From contig NZ_CBCPJJ010000025.1 in the NCBI RefSeq assembly GCF_965118895.1, positions 1-64,000 on the forward strand: a stretch of 64,000 bases of DNA, in the 5' to 3' direction. Positions within the stretch are counted from its first letter, which is position 1. Each line of letters begins with the position of its first letter. Source of the stretch: Rahnella inusitata_A. GTDB lineage: Bacteria; Pseudomonadota; Gammaproteobacteria; Enterobacterales; Enterobacteriaceae. The position numbers and the translations under genes are program-made. The notes below the pieces were generated by a model that saw only the letters and a list, made by a program, of their open reading frames with translations, searched no databases and had not been told where the DNA came from. This document shows positions 36,830 through 44,809 of the stretch, piece by piece.

Positions 36830-37562
36830 AAAAAATAACATTCCACACTACGACATACGCGGGATAAGCCTCTGGGGCTTTCGTGATATGGCGCATTTTC
36901 TCGATTATTTGTTTGCCGGTCATCAGGTCAAAACCGGTGCGCTGGTGGCAATGAATGCTGAGAAAGTGCTGACCGTCGAAAGTAACCCGGAACTCAGCAC
37001 GCTGATCGGTGAGGCAGAATACAAATACGCCGACGGGATCAGCATCGTGCGCGCCATCCGCAAGAAATATCCGCAGGCGAAGGTCTCGCGTATTGCGGGT
37101 GCCGATTTGTGGGAAGGCCTGATGCAGCGCGCAGGCGCAGAAGGGACACCGGTGTTTCTGATCGGCGGTAAACCGGAGATCCTGCAACAAACCGAAGACA
37201 AGTTGCGCGCGCAGTGGAACGTCAATATCGCCGGCAGCCAGAACGGGTATTTTACGCCGGATCAGCGCCACGCGTTATTTGAACGGGTGAAAGCCAGCGG
37301 CGCGGCGATCGTGACCGTCGCGATGGGCTCGCCAAAGCAGGAAATCCTGATGCGAGACTGCCGTCTCGTTCACCCGGACGCGCTGTATATGGGGATCGGC
37401 GGCACTTACGACGTGTTCACCGGCCATGTGAAACGCGCGCCGAAGATCTGGCAGAAGATGGGGCTGGAGTGGCTGTACCGCCTGATTTCGCAACCAAGCC
37501 GTCTTCGCCGCCAATTGAAACTGCTCAAATTTGTTCGCTATTACTATACCGGCCGCCTGTAA
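36819..37562 (+). CDS. wecG: UDP-ManNAcA:lipid I ManNAcA transferase
   Basis: 247 residues of the WecG/TagA/CpsF family. It adds ManNAcA to undecaprenyl-PP-GlcNAc, the second ECA step. Motifs: NAEKVL near 46, YADGISIVRAIRKKYP near 70, and MGSPKQEILMRD near 170. It overlaps wzyE by 11 bases and is the last gene of the operon. A 9-base-loop hairpin (37570-37595) lies just after its stop. Confidence 0.95.
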   Translation: MKSEKNNIPHYDIRGISLWGFRDMAHFLDYLFAGHQVKTGALVAMNAEKVLTVESNPELSTLIGEAEYKYADGISIVRAIRKKYPQAKVSRIAGADLWEGLMQRAGAEGTPVFLIGGKPEILQQTEDKLRAQWNVNIAGSQNGYFTPDQRHALFERVKASGAAIVTVAMGSPKQEILMRDCRLVHPDALYMGIGGTYDVFTGHVKRAPKIWQKMGLEWLYRLISQPSRLRRQLKLLKFVRYYYTGRL

Positions 37563-37569
37563 TCTCTTC

Positions 37570-37595
37570 CGCCGTCCTAAAATAGCGGGACGGCG
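37570..37595 (+). terminator. Hairpin after the ECA operon
   Basis: CGCCGTCC pairs with GGACGGCG. It is GC-rich, but only a mixed C/T stretch follows, so it is a weak or incomplete terminator. Confidence 0.5.
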
Positions 37596-37773
37596 CGTCA
37601 CTTCTCATTTCTTTGTCTCGCTTACAGCCTCTTGCACCCAGTCTTGTCTGCCAATGCGTACCTTTCTCAATTGTGGTTTGCAACTCGTCTGAAAATACGG
37701 AACCATAACGCCGTTTTTCCGCATTCTGCGGGCGATCTCACAATAAAAATAACATTCCGGTGATTCCGGAAGG

Positions 37774-37786
37774 CAAACACCAACAC
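37774..37786 (+). promoter_or_regulatory. CA-rich candidate GcvB target before yifK
   Basis: The CA-rich run CAAACACCAACAC lies 18-30 bases before the yifK ATG. In Salmonella and E. coli the sRNA GcvB represses yifK by pairing with CA-rich leader sequence. Role inferred. Confidence 0.4.
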
Positions 37787-37803
37787 TGAGAAATTGAGGA
37801 TCT

Positions 37804-39198
37804 ATGGCGAATCAAGAAGAAAAGGGTGGGCTACACAGGGGGCTGGAAGCCAGACATATCGAGCTGATAGCGCTGGGCGGTACCATTGGCGTCGGGCTGT
37901 TTATGGGCGCGGCGAGTACCCTGAAATGGGCGGGACCATCGGTCCTGCTGGCATATATTCTGGCCGGTATTTTTGTCTTCTTTATCATGCGCTCGATGGG
38001 CGAAATGTTGCATCTGGAACCCGTGGCCGGTTCTTTCGCGGTGTACGCGCACAAATATCTCGGGCCGTATTACGGCTATCTGACGGCGTGGAGCTACTGG
38101 TTTATGTGGATAGCGGTGGGGATTTCAGAAATCACCGCGATTGGCGTCTACGCGCAGTACTGGTTCCCGGAATTACCGCAGTGGATCCCGGCGTTAGCCG
38201 CCGTGGCGATTGTCGCGGCTGCCAATCTGGCCGCCGTAAAACTTTACGGTGAGATGGAGTTCTGGTTTGCGCTGATCAAAATCACCACCATCATTGTGAT
38301 GATCGTTGTCGGTCTGGCCGTTATCTTCTTCGGTTTCGGTAATCACGGCGAACCGGTCGGCTTTGCCAATCTGACCGCGCACGGCGGTTTCTTCGCTGGT
38401 GGCTGGAAAGGGTTCCTGTTTGCGTTGTGTATCGTCGTGGCGTCTTATCAGGGCGTCGAACTGGTGGGTATTACCGCCGGTGAAGCGAAAAATCCGCAGG
38501 TGACGCTCAAGCGTGCCATCAACAATATCCTGTGGCGTATCCTGATTTTCTACGTGGGTGCGATTTTCGTCATCATCACCATCTTCCCGTGGAATGAAAT
38601 GGGGACGCACGGCAGCCCGTTCGTGCTGACGTTCGCGAAGATTGGTATCGCCTCGGCGGCGGGCATCATCAACTTTGTGGTGCTGACGGCAGCGCTGTCC
38701 GGTTGTAACAGCGGCATGTACAGCTGCGGGCGCATGCTCTATGCGTTATCTAAGAATCGCCAGTTGCCCGCATTTTTGAGTAACGTCTCGAAAAGTGGCG
38801 TACCTGTGTACGGTATCGCGATCACCATTTTATGTCTGCTGGTCGGCTCATGTCTGAACTACCTGATCCCGAATCCTGAGAAAGTCTTCGTCTACGTTTA
38901 CAGTGCCAGCGTTCTGCCGGGCATGGTGCCGTGGTTCGTGGTGCTCATCAGCCAGCTGCGTTTTCGTGAGGCGCATAAAGAGAAACTGAAGAACCATCCG
39001 TTCAAATCAATTATGTTCCCTTATACCAACTATCTGACGCTGTTTTTCCTGACCTGCGTACTGGTGGGCATGGCGATTAACCCGGATACGCGCATTTCTT
39101 TGCTGGTAGGCGGTATTTTCATCGCGGGAGTGTCCCTGATATACTTCGGTCTTGGCATGCATAAGCGTGCTGCGCTGATGACGGAAAAGGCAAAATAA
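37804..39198 (+). CDS. yifK: Threonine/serine:H+ symporter
   Basis: 464 residues of the APC amino-acid permease family with about 12 membrane segments. It matches E. coli YifK (ThrP) nearly throughout: RHIELIALGGTIGVGLFMG near 18, and the conserved GITAGEAKNPQ near 223. The start is ATG 37804 with TTGAGGA upstream. It stands alone between the ECA operon and the tRNA operon, the same order as in E. coli. Probably controlled by Lrp and GcvB, as in relatives. Confidence 0.95.
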   Translation: MANQEEKGGLHRGLEARHIELIALGGTIGVGLFMGAASTLKWAGPSVLLAYILAGIFVFFIMRSMGEMLHLEPVAGSFAVYAHKYLGPYYGYLTAWSYWFMWIAVGISEITAIGVYAQYWFPELPQWIPALAAVAIVAAANLAAVKLYGEMEFWFALIKITTIIVMIVVGLAVIFFGFGNHGEPVGFANLTAHGGFFAGGWKGFLFALCIVVASYQGVELVGITAGEAKNPQVTLKRAINNILWRILIFYVGAIFVIITIFPWNEMGTHGSPFVLTFAKIGIASAAGIINFVVLTAALSGCNSGMYSCGRMLYALSKNRQLPAFLSNVSKSGVPVYGIAITILCLLVGSCLNYLIPNPEKVFVYVYSASVLPGMVPWFVVLISQLRFREAHKEKLKNHPFKSIMFPYTNYLTLFFLTCVLVGMAINPDTRISLLVGGIFIAGVSLIYFGLGMHKRAALMTEKAK

Positions 39199-39291
39199 CG
39201 TCGTAAGTCATGGGTGGGGAAGGTAAGGCGCTTACTTTTAGTGCGTATTGGACAAAGCGTAATCAAACGCAATATTTCTGATAAAAAGCAC

Positions 39292-39320
39292 TAGACAGCT
39301 AGTCGTTAAAACCGTAGTAT
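39292..39320 (+). promoter_or_regulatory. Promoter of the argX tRNA operon
   Basis: TAGACA (39292-39297), a 17-base spacer and TAGTAT (39315-39320) are followed by the GC-rich run CCCCACCCGC. A GC-rich discriminator after the -10 box is the mark of stringently controlled tRNA promoters. A short dyad ACTAG/CTAGT overlaps the -35 box. Confidence 0.6.
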
Positions 39321-39341
39321 CCCCACCCGCAACGGCGCTAA

Positions 39342-39418
<77 letters not shown>

Positions 39419-39488
39419 TTAGTTTGCGCTAGAGTTGCGGTGGTCTTGTTCGAAGTTGAACGGTCCACGATGTAGAAAAGTTTGAAAT

Positions 39489-39565
39489 GGTGGCTATAGC
39501 TCAGTTGGTAGAGCCCTGGATTGTGATTCCAGTTGTCGTGGGTTCGAGCCCCATTAGCCACCCCA
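39489..39565 (+). tRNA. hisR: tRNA-His (GTG anticodon)
   Basis: 77 nt including the extra 5' G (position -1) typical of tRNA-His. Anticodon loop TTGTGAT, 3' CCA encoded. It agrees with the E. coli gene (recalled) except in the T-loop. Confidence 0.97.
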
Positions 39566-39596
39566 AATTTTTTAAATGATTTTGTGATTGTGACAT

Positions 39597-39682
39597 GCGA
39601 TGGTGGCGGAATTGGTAGACGCGCTAGCTTCAGGTGTTAGTGTCCTTTGGATGTGAGGGTTCGAGTCCCTCCCTTCGCACCA
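39597..39682 (+). tRNA. leuT: tRNA-Leu (CAG anticodon)
   Basis: 86 nt with a long variable arm, anticodon CAG, 3' CCA encoded. The acceptor stem GCGATGG faces CCTTCGC, leaving a T-T mismatch at pair 5:68. The rest of the fold is regular. Confidence 0.95.
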
Positions 39683-39741
39683 CACACAAAAAGCATTTAA
39701 ATGATGCAGTTAGCGTCAAGACGTAGTAAGATGCACGACAT

Positions 39742-39818
39742 CGGCGAGTAGCGCAGCTTGGTAGCGCAACTGGTTTGGGACCAGTGGGTCGGAGGTTCGA
39801 ATCCTCTCTCGCCGACCA
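39742..39818 (+). tRNA. proM: tRNA-Pro (TGG anticodon)
   Basis: 77 nt, acceptor stem CGGCGAG/CTCGCCG, anticodon loop TTTGGGA, 3' CCA encoded. Last gene of the tRNA operon, with a terminator directly after it. Confidence 0.97.
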
Positions 39819-39830
39819 ATTCGAATAAAG

Positions 39831-39856
39831 AGCCCTGCAGAAATGCGGGGCTTTTT
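39831..39856 (+). terminator. Terminator of the tRNA operon
   Basis: AGCCCTGCA pairs with TGCGGGGCT (one wobble) around a GAAA loop, followed by five T residues. Confidence 0.92.
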
Positions 39857-39926
39857 GTTATCTGCGATTTGATCAATTCCCTTTCCACACCTGTTGTTGC
39901 TTTTCGGCGACTTCATACCTTCATTT

Positions 39927-40139
39927 TGTCTCTGTATTGAGACGCTTATCTCATTGATAAAATAGGATAATTTCATTTTCATTCTGTGGTGTCGTCGTCA
40001 GGAGACAGATCAGGGGCTATGGCAGGAGATTCGCGGAAGTTTGAAAAAGTACGCGTGTTTAACGAATAATAAAAACCTTGATAATCATAACGATAAAATA
40101 TTTTACTTCAGGTATTGCCAGAGTGGCACGCGTCCTGCA
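39927..40139 (+). promoter_or_regulatory. Sigma-54 promoter and activator sites of glmZ
   Basis: A sigma-54 element TGGCAC-N5-CTGCA lies at 40124-40139, with its -12 GC 13 bases before the glmZ 5' end. Upstream, 39990-40007 is a perfect TGTC-N10-GACA and 39927-39944 a one-off copy (TGTC-N10-GACG); this is the consensus recalled for GlrR (QseF) sites. An IHF-like site (TATCAAGGTTTTT on the minus strand) lies at 40071-40083. The stretch from 39860 to 40150 holds no gene. Confidence 0.75.
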
Positions 40140-40150
40140 ATATTCCCGCC

Positions 40151-40354
40151 GTAGATGCTCATTCCACCCATTATGTTTGCTCCGGCTTCATAAACCTGGG
40201 AATGATGCAGAGCCAATTTATAGTGCCTATTGTCACCCTGACCGATAACGCTTCGGCATTATCATGCAGATGACAAAACGTTGAGTGAGGCACTCACTGT
40301 TGTCCTAGACCTGATTGTTTTTAGACACCTGCCTTATGTGCAGGTGTTTTTTTT
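40151..40354 (+). ncRNA. glmZ: Small RNA GlmZ
   Basis: About 204 nt, starting GTAGATGCTCATTCC as in E. coli GlmZ and sharing AACGTTGAGTGA near 40278 and TTGTC...AGACCTG near 40300. It ends in a strong terminator (ACACCTGC/GCAGGTGT plus eight T). GlmZ pairs with glmS mRNA through Hfq and activates glucosamine-6-phosphate synthase; RapZ and RNase E inactivate it. Its place next to hemY matches E. coli, although aslA and aslB are absent here. Ends are inferred from sequence. Confidence 0.88.
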
Positions 40355-40376
40355 ATCTAAAATTTGCGACCGACGT

Positions 40377-40404
40377 AAAAAAGGCTCCATAAGGAGCCTT
40401 TTGC
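40377..40404 (-). terminator. Terminator after hemY (minus strand)
   Basis: On the minus strand AAGGCTCC pairs with GGAGCCTT, followed by a T-run. It ends the hemCDXY transcript and faces glmZ. Confidence 0.9.
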
Positions 40405-40426
40405 AGAATGCTTTAAGGTCAGAACA

Positions 40427-41623
40427 TTACGGCTGCTGCGAGTTGTTCAGCGTCAACATTAGCCCTTCACGACGCATCTCCGCCGCTTCTGCCGGTTTAT
40501 GCAGCTTATCTAACGCATCCGCCAGCCACGCATAGTCATACGCGTCAGGACGCTGTTTCAGCGCCTCACGGAAGGCTTCGCTGGCCTGCATCCATTCGCC
40601 ATGCTTCATCAGCAACTGACCGAGCGTACTGCTCAGCAGCGGCGTTGTGCCGTTTTGCTTGATCAACTGACGCAGGGTTTTTTCCAGCTGTTCCGGATCC
40701 CCTGAGCGTAGTTTTGGCATCAGCGCGACCAGACGATCGTCGTACTGACGTTTCAGTCCGTCGAGGATCACTTCCTGTGCCAGATCCTGATCGTTACATT
40801 CAATCAGATGCGTGGCCATCGCTACCTGCAACGCGACTTCATGACGGGTTTTACGGTTCTGATCTTTCCACCAGCGCTTGAGCCCATCGCTGCCTTCTTC
40901 TGCCATCAGCTGATTCATCATGCCGATATAAGCTTGTTCCTGCAGAATGCGGATTTCATCATCAGTATGGATATCTGCTTTCGCCATGGATGGCAGAATT
41001 TCCAGCAGAGAACCGTACGCGCCGGTGCGCAGATAAGCCTGCTCAGCCAGACGTAAAATCTCCGGATGACGCGGCGACTGACCGATTAAACGGTCTACGC
41101 CGTGACGGGCTGCGTGGATTTCGCCCTGCGCCAGCTGGATGCGCACGCGGGTGATATCCACTGGCATCTGGTCGGTATCGGCGATTTCTGCCGCGCGCTC
41201 CAGATACTGATTGGTACGAATGGTGTCACCACGTTGTTGTGCCGCTTCCGCTGCCAGCAGGTAGTTCACCACCGGCTGGTCGGCGTGGTCGGCATTGCGC
41301 GCCAGCAGTTTTTCCATCTTACGATGATCGCCTTCTGCCAGTTTGAGCATCGCCTCTTTGGTCTGCTTACGCGCTTTAGAGCTTTTACGACCAGCAAACC
41401 AGCCGCGGGTACGCGCACCTGTGCGCAGAACGCGGCGCAGGATCCATTCGATGAAAAACAGCACCAGAATCAGCACGATCAGCATAATCACTAAGCCGGT
41501 CACGCTGGTTTCGATGTTGTAGTTGTCAGTCTGAATCAGAACATAGCCCTGATGGCCGGCCAGCATCGGGCCGACGATAATCCCGGCAAACACAATCAGG
41601 AATAACACGAAAACTCGTAACAT
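40427..41623 (-). CDS. hemY: HemY, membrane-anchored TPR protein
   Basis: 398 residues, the E. coli length. Two N-terminal membrane segments (about 3-22 and 42-62) are followed by a cytosolic tetratricopeptide region (for example HPEILRLAEQAYLRTG and a C-terminal repeat near residue 350). It is linked to heme synthesis by operon only; its biochemical role is unclear, and it is not the oxygen-dependent HemY oxidase of Gram-positives. It starts three bases after hemX. Confidence 0.94.
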   Translation of the reverse strand: MLRVFVLFLIVFAGIIVGPMLAGHQGYVLIQTDNYNIETSVTGLVIMLIVLILVLFFIEWILRRVLRTGARTRGWFAGRKSSKARKQTKEAMLKLAEGDHRKMEKLLARNADHADQPVVNYLLAAEAAQQRGDTIRTNQYLERAAEIADTDQMPVDITRVRIQLAQGEIHAARHGVDRLIGQSPRHPEILRLAEQAYLRTGAYGSLLEILPSMAKADIHTDDEIRILQEQAYIGMMNQLMAEEGSDGLKRWWKDQNRKTRHEVALQVAMATHLIECNDQDLAQEVILDGLKRQYDDRLVALMPKLRSGDPEQLEKTLRQLIKQNGTTPLLSSTLGQLLMKHGEWMQASEAFREALKQRPDAYDYAWLADALDKLHKPAEAAEMRREGLMLTLNNSQQP

Positions 41624-41626
41624 GCG

Positions 41627-42778
41627 TTATTCCCCCTGCGTTGCGGCGGCGGGCTGCTGAAGCAGGTTACGCACGCGGGTTTGCATCAGTTTTTCCAGCA
41701 TCGGCTGGCTTTTCAGCTGCTCCGGCACGTCCATCGAAATGGATTGCTGGCTGAGATTATCCAGTTCTTCCAGGAACGCTTTGGTCGAGGGATCGGTCGT
41801 ATCGAAGTAGGCACGAACCCACGTGGATACGCTTTCCAGCGACTGTTTGTAGACTTCATCCTGATGACGCGGAACGGCCTGCGCAGCGATCAGCAGCCGG
41901 GAGCGGATATTCTCGCGCAAATAGACGTCCTGATTCGGTGCCAGCAGCGGCTCAGCTGTCGAATCACGGCGTCGGATGGTGATGAAATCATCCATAAAGT
42001 TGTGCCAGCTTTTAGTCAGGTTCTGCCGCCATTCGGTCAGTGAACCAGACAGGCTGGTGCTGTCGCTGTCCATCGGTGAATCGTCGGTATCGTTATCGGC
42101 CAGGCGGAGGTTATCCACCTGATTCGACAGCTGATTCAGCTTGAGAATAATGCCGTCGAAATCGACCTGTGTGACCGCAGACAAACTGCTCACGTCTTCA
42201 TTTAGCGCGCGGCGCACATCAATCAGGCTTGGATCGTTCATGTCCGCCAGGCTGGCGTCGGCGCTTTTCAGCAACGCCGCGGCGGTAGTGACATCCTGAT
42301 CGCTCCACAGCTTGCGGCCCGCCAGTTTCACCAGATAATCGGCCTGAGCCAGTAACCAGGTTTTGGCATCGCTGCCGGAAATGCTGGCGACTTTATCCTG
42401 CAGTTCGTTCAGCTGACGGCCAAACGACGCCTGCTGGCGATCGGCTGCCTGCTGGGTTTTCTCCTGCTGAGCAAGCAGGTTAGCGATTTGCTGTTTATCA
42501 TGTTGCTGACTTTTTTGCAGGCTGTCGAGTTGTTCAGAAAGTGATTCATCCGAGGCGGCCTGAGCCAGCGCCTGCTGGTGGCCGTGATAGTAAAGACCCG
42601 CGCCGAGCGCGATCACTAACACAATGGCGATAGCGCCCAGGACGGGCGCGGTACGCTGCTTTTTACGCAGGGTTTTCAGCTCCTGATCCCGTTCAAAAGC
42701 ATCTGGCTGGGGGCTCTCAACCGCCGGGGCGATAACAATTTCATCATCCGGAGCGGAAGGATTTTTTTGTTCCGTCAT
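41627..42778 (-). CDS. hemX: HemX, membrane protein of the hem operon
   Basis: 383 residues (E. coli 393). An acidic N-terminal tail is followed by one membrane segment at about 45-65, then a coiled-coil stretch rich in Gln (SLSEQLDSLQKSQQHDKQQ). The periplasmic remainder is of unknown role. It is often annotated as a uroporphyrinogen methyltransferase, but no SAM-binding motif is visible, so I do not repeat that. Third gene of hemCDXY. Confidence 0.93.
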   Translation of the reverse strand: MTEQKNPSAPDDEIVIAPAVESPQPDAFERDQELKTLRKKQRTAPVLGAIAIVLVIALGAGLYYHGHQQALAQAASDESLSEQLDSLQKSQQHDKQQIANLLAQQEKTQQAADRQQASFGRQLNELQDKVASISGSDAKTWLLAQADYLVKLAGRKLWSDQDVTTAAALLKSADASLADMNDPSLIDVRRALNEDVSSLSAVTQVDFDGIILKLNQLSNQVDNLRLADNDTDDSPMDSDSTSLSGSLTEWRQNLTKSWHNFMDDFITIRRRDSTAEPLLAPNQDVYLRENIRSRLLIAAQAVPRHQDEVYKQSLESVSTWVRAYFDTTDPSTKAFLEELDNLSQQSISMDVPEQLKSQPMLEKLMQTRVRNLLQQPAAATQGE

Positions 42779-42791
42779 TTTGGCACTTCCC

Positions 42792-43541
42792 TTAGTCAGG
42801 TAATTGTAATGCGCGAATCAGCGCATCATTGTCTGCATTCTCGGCAACCCGAATAGCGCTCCAGCCGAGCTGGCGGGCGAGGGTTGCCAAACGTTCGCTG
42901 ACCACCACCAGGTTACAGCGCAGTAACCATGAATGCCGGTAATAATCAGGGACTAACGTATACAACTGTTGCAGCATTTCACCGCTGGTGACCACCAGCG
43001 TATCCACACCGGCGCGTTGCCATACGGCACTTTGCTCGCTGGCGTCGTAGTGGATCGGGCTGCGCTGATAACACTCGCAGTACGACACTTCAACGCCGCG
43101 TTCAGCCAGCGTTTCCGCCAGTTTTTCGCGTCCTCCGTTGCCGCGCAAAATCAGGGCTTTCTTGCCCTGAATACGCTGCAAAGACGGAAGGTTCAGCAAC
43201 ATCTCACTGGTTTCGCCATCCTGTGGATAGAGAACCGGCAGACTGCTTGCACGATGAAACAGCAGGCCGGTGGTGCGGCCAATCGCGTAATAATTCACAT
43301 GGCCCGGCCAGCTTGTGGCGGACTGACGCAATGCGCGATCGGCGTAGTTCACGGCATGTTGTGACAGGACAAACACCAGATCCTGCTGATCTAAAGAGGA
43401 TAGCAGGTTCGGCAGCATAGCGAGTTGGTTGCCCGGCGCAAATTCAATCAGCGGGGAATGGAAGGCGACCCGACCCAGAGCGCGCAGCCGGCTGACCAGC
43501 GTTTCTCCTGCCGGAGAAGGACGGGTAACCAGAATGGTCAT
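42792..43541 (-). CDS. hemD: Uroporphyrinogen-III synthase
   Basis: 249 residues. It cyclises hydroxymethylbilane with inversion of ring D. The family is poorly conserved; seen here are the N-terminal ILVTRP-PAGE, the LVVTSGEMLQQL segment near 165, and a two-domain length. Its ATG overlaps the hemC stop by four bases, which supports the call and implies coupled synthesis of the two sequential enzymes. Confidence 0.95.
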   Translation of the reverse strand: MTILVTRPSPAGETLVSRLRALGRVAFHSPLIEFAPGNQLAMLPNLLSSLDQQDLVFVLSQHAVNYADRALRQSATSWPGHVNYYAIGRTTGLLFHRASSLPVLYPQDGETSEMLLNLPSLQRIQGKKALILRGNGGREKLAETLAERGVEVSYCECYQRSPIHYDASEQSAVWQRAGVDTLVVTSGEMLQQLYTLVPDYYRHSWLLRCNLVVVSERLATLARQLGWSAIRVAENADNDALIRALQLPD

Positions 43542-44479
43542 TTTGGTGCGTTCCCCTGATAGACCTCTTGCAGAATTTCACGTGCGCCGTTCGCCAGCAG
43601 CTCATCGGCCAGACTGATGCCCATGCTTTCGGCACTGGCCGCCGGGCCACGGCGTTCGCCGCAGACCATCTGACTGCCGTCCGGTGCGCCAACCAGCGCA
43701 CGCAGCCACAGCTGGTCGCCTTCAAGTTCAGCGTAACTGCCGATCGGCACCTGACATCCGCCTTCGAGGCGCATGTTCATGGCACGTTCTGCCTGAACGC
43801 GCAGTGTGGTTTCACGGTGCGCCAGTGGGGCAAGTAATTCGCGGGTGTGATGATCGTCGAGACGACACTCGATGCCGACGGCACCTTGTCCGACTGCGGG
43901 CAGGCACTCTTCCGGAGTCAGCGCTGCACGGATGCGGCTGTCGAGCCCCAGACGTTTCAGGCCAGCAACTGCCAGAATAATGGCATCATAATCGCCGTTA
44001 TCAAGCTTCGATAAACGGGTGCCAACGTTACCGCGCAGATCGCGTATTTGCAGATCAGGTCGCTGCTGACGCAACTGGCACTGACGGCGCAGACTGGATG
44101 TACCGACCACGCTGCCGTGCGGCAATTCTGCCAGAGAAGCGTAGTGATTGGAGACGAACGCGTCGCGCGGGTCCTCGCGTTCACAAATCGTCACCAGCCC
44201 CAGACCTTCCGGGAACTCGACCGGCACATCTTTCATAGAATGTACCGCGATATCCGCACGACCATCGAGCATCGCCAGCTCAAGTTCTTTCACAAACAAC
44301 CCTTTGCCACCCACTTTGGCCAGCGGGGTATCTAAAATGATATCGCCCTTGGTGACCATCGGAACCAGTTCGACCTGCAAACCGGGGTGACAAGCCATTA
44401 ACTGGCTTTGAACATATTGTGCCTGCCACAAAGCCAGCGGGCTCTGGCGGGTGGCAATTCGAATGATTTTGTCTAACAT
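43538..44479 (-). CDS. hemC: Porphobilinogen deaminase
   Basis: 313 residues. It joins four porphobilinogens into hydroxymethylbilane. Cys242 in RLEGGCQVPIG carries the dipyrromethane cofactor. Arg-rich substrate motifs GTSSLRRQCQL and DLRGNVGTRLSKLD are present. First gene of hemCDXY, divergent from cyaA. It matches E. coli HemC over its whole length. Confidence 0.98.
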   Translation of the reverse strand: MLDKIIRIATRQSPLALWQAQYVQSQLMACHPGLQVELVPMVTKGDIILDTPLAKVGGKGLFVKELELAMLDGRADIAVHSMKDVPVEFPEGLGLVTICEREDPRDAFVSNHYASLAELPHGSVVGTSSLRRQCQLRQQRPDLQIRDLRGNVGTRLSKLDNGDYDAIILAVAGLKRLGLDSRIRAALTPEECLPAVGQGAVGIECRLDDHHTRELLAPLAHRETTLRVQAERAMNMRLEGGCQVPIGSYAELEGDQLWLRALVGAPDGSQMVCGERRGPAASAESMGISLADELLANGAREILQEVYQGNAPK

Positions 44480-44809
44480 GTTTGTTACCGTTTATCTGTC
44501 TCTGTGACCATCCTACCACTGACAATAGAAAGCTGTCAGCGTAAGAAGCCATTCGCAAAAGAAGGGTAACGGGCGTAAAGGAGATTTGTTCTGTTTGACA
44601 GCAAACGGTAAAATCGAGAGAAGCGGAAGAGTAATTGTGGTGCGTTACTTTCTTTACGGTCAATCAGCAAGGTGTTAAATTGATCACGTTTCCAGCAATA
44701 ATTCGTCAACTATTTGCACAATCGCGGTTGTTCAAAGCATAAGCATCACGATAAATGGCGGATTTGGAACGGGGTTCTTTCCAGACACTGTATAATCAGG
44801 CGAAACGTC
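44480..44809 (+). promoter_or_regulatory. hemC-cyaA divergent promoter region
   Basis: 330 non-coding bases. The CRP-type site GGTGTTAAATTGATCACG lies in 44669-44690, and as recalled the same sequence is the CRP site of E. coli cyaA. CRP-cAMP would limit cyaA transcription here. I could not fix the transcription starts of either operon. Confidence 0.7.

Noticed and set aside
41627..42778. HemX as uroporphyrinogen-III methyltransferase
   Set aside because: No SAM-binding motif is visible; the protein is a membrane-anchored coiled coil, so the common annotation is not supported by sequence.
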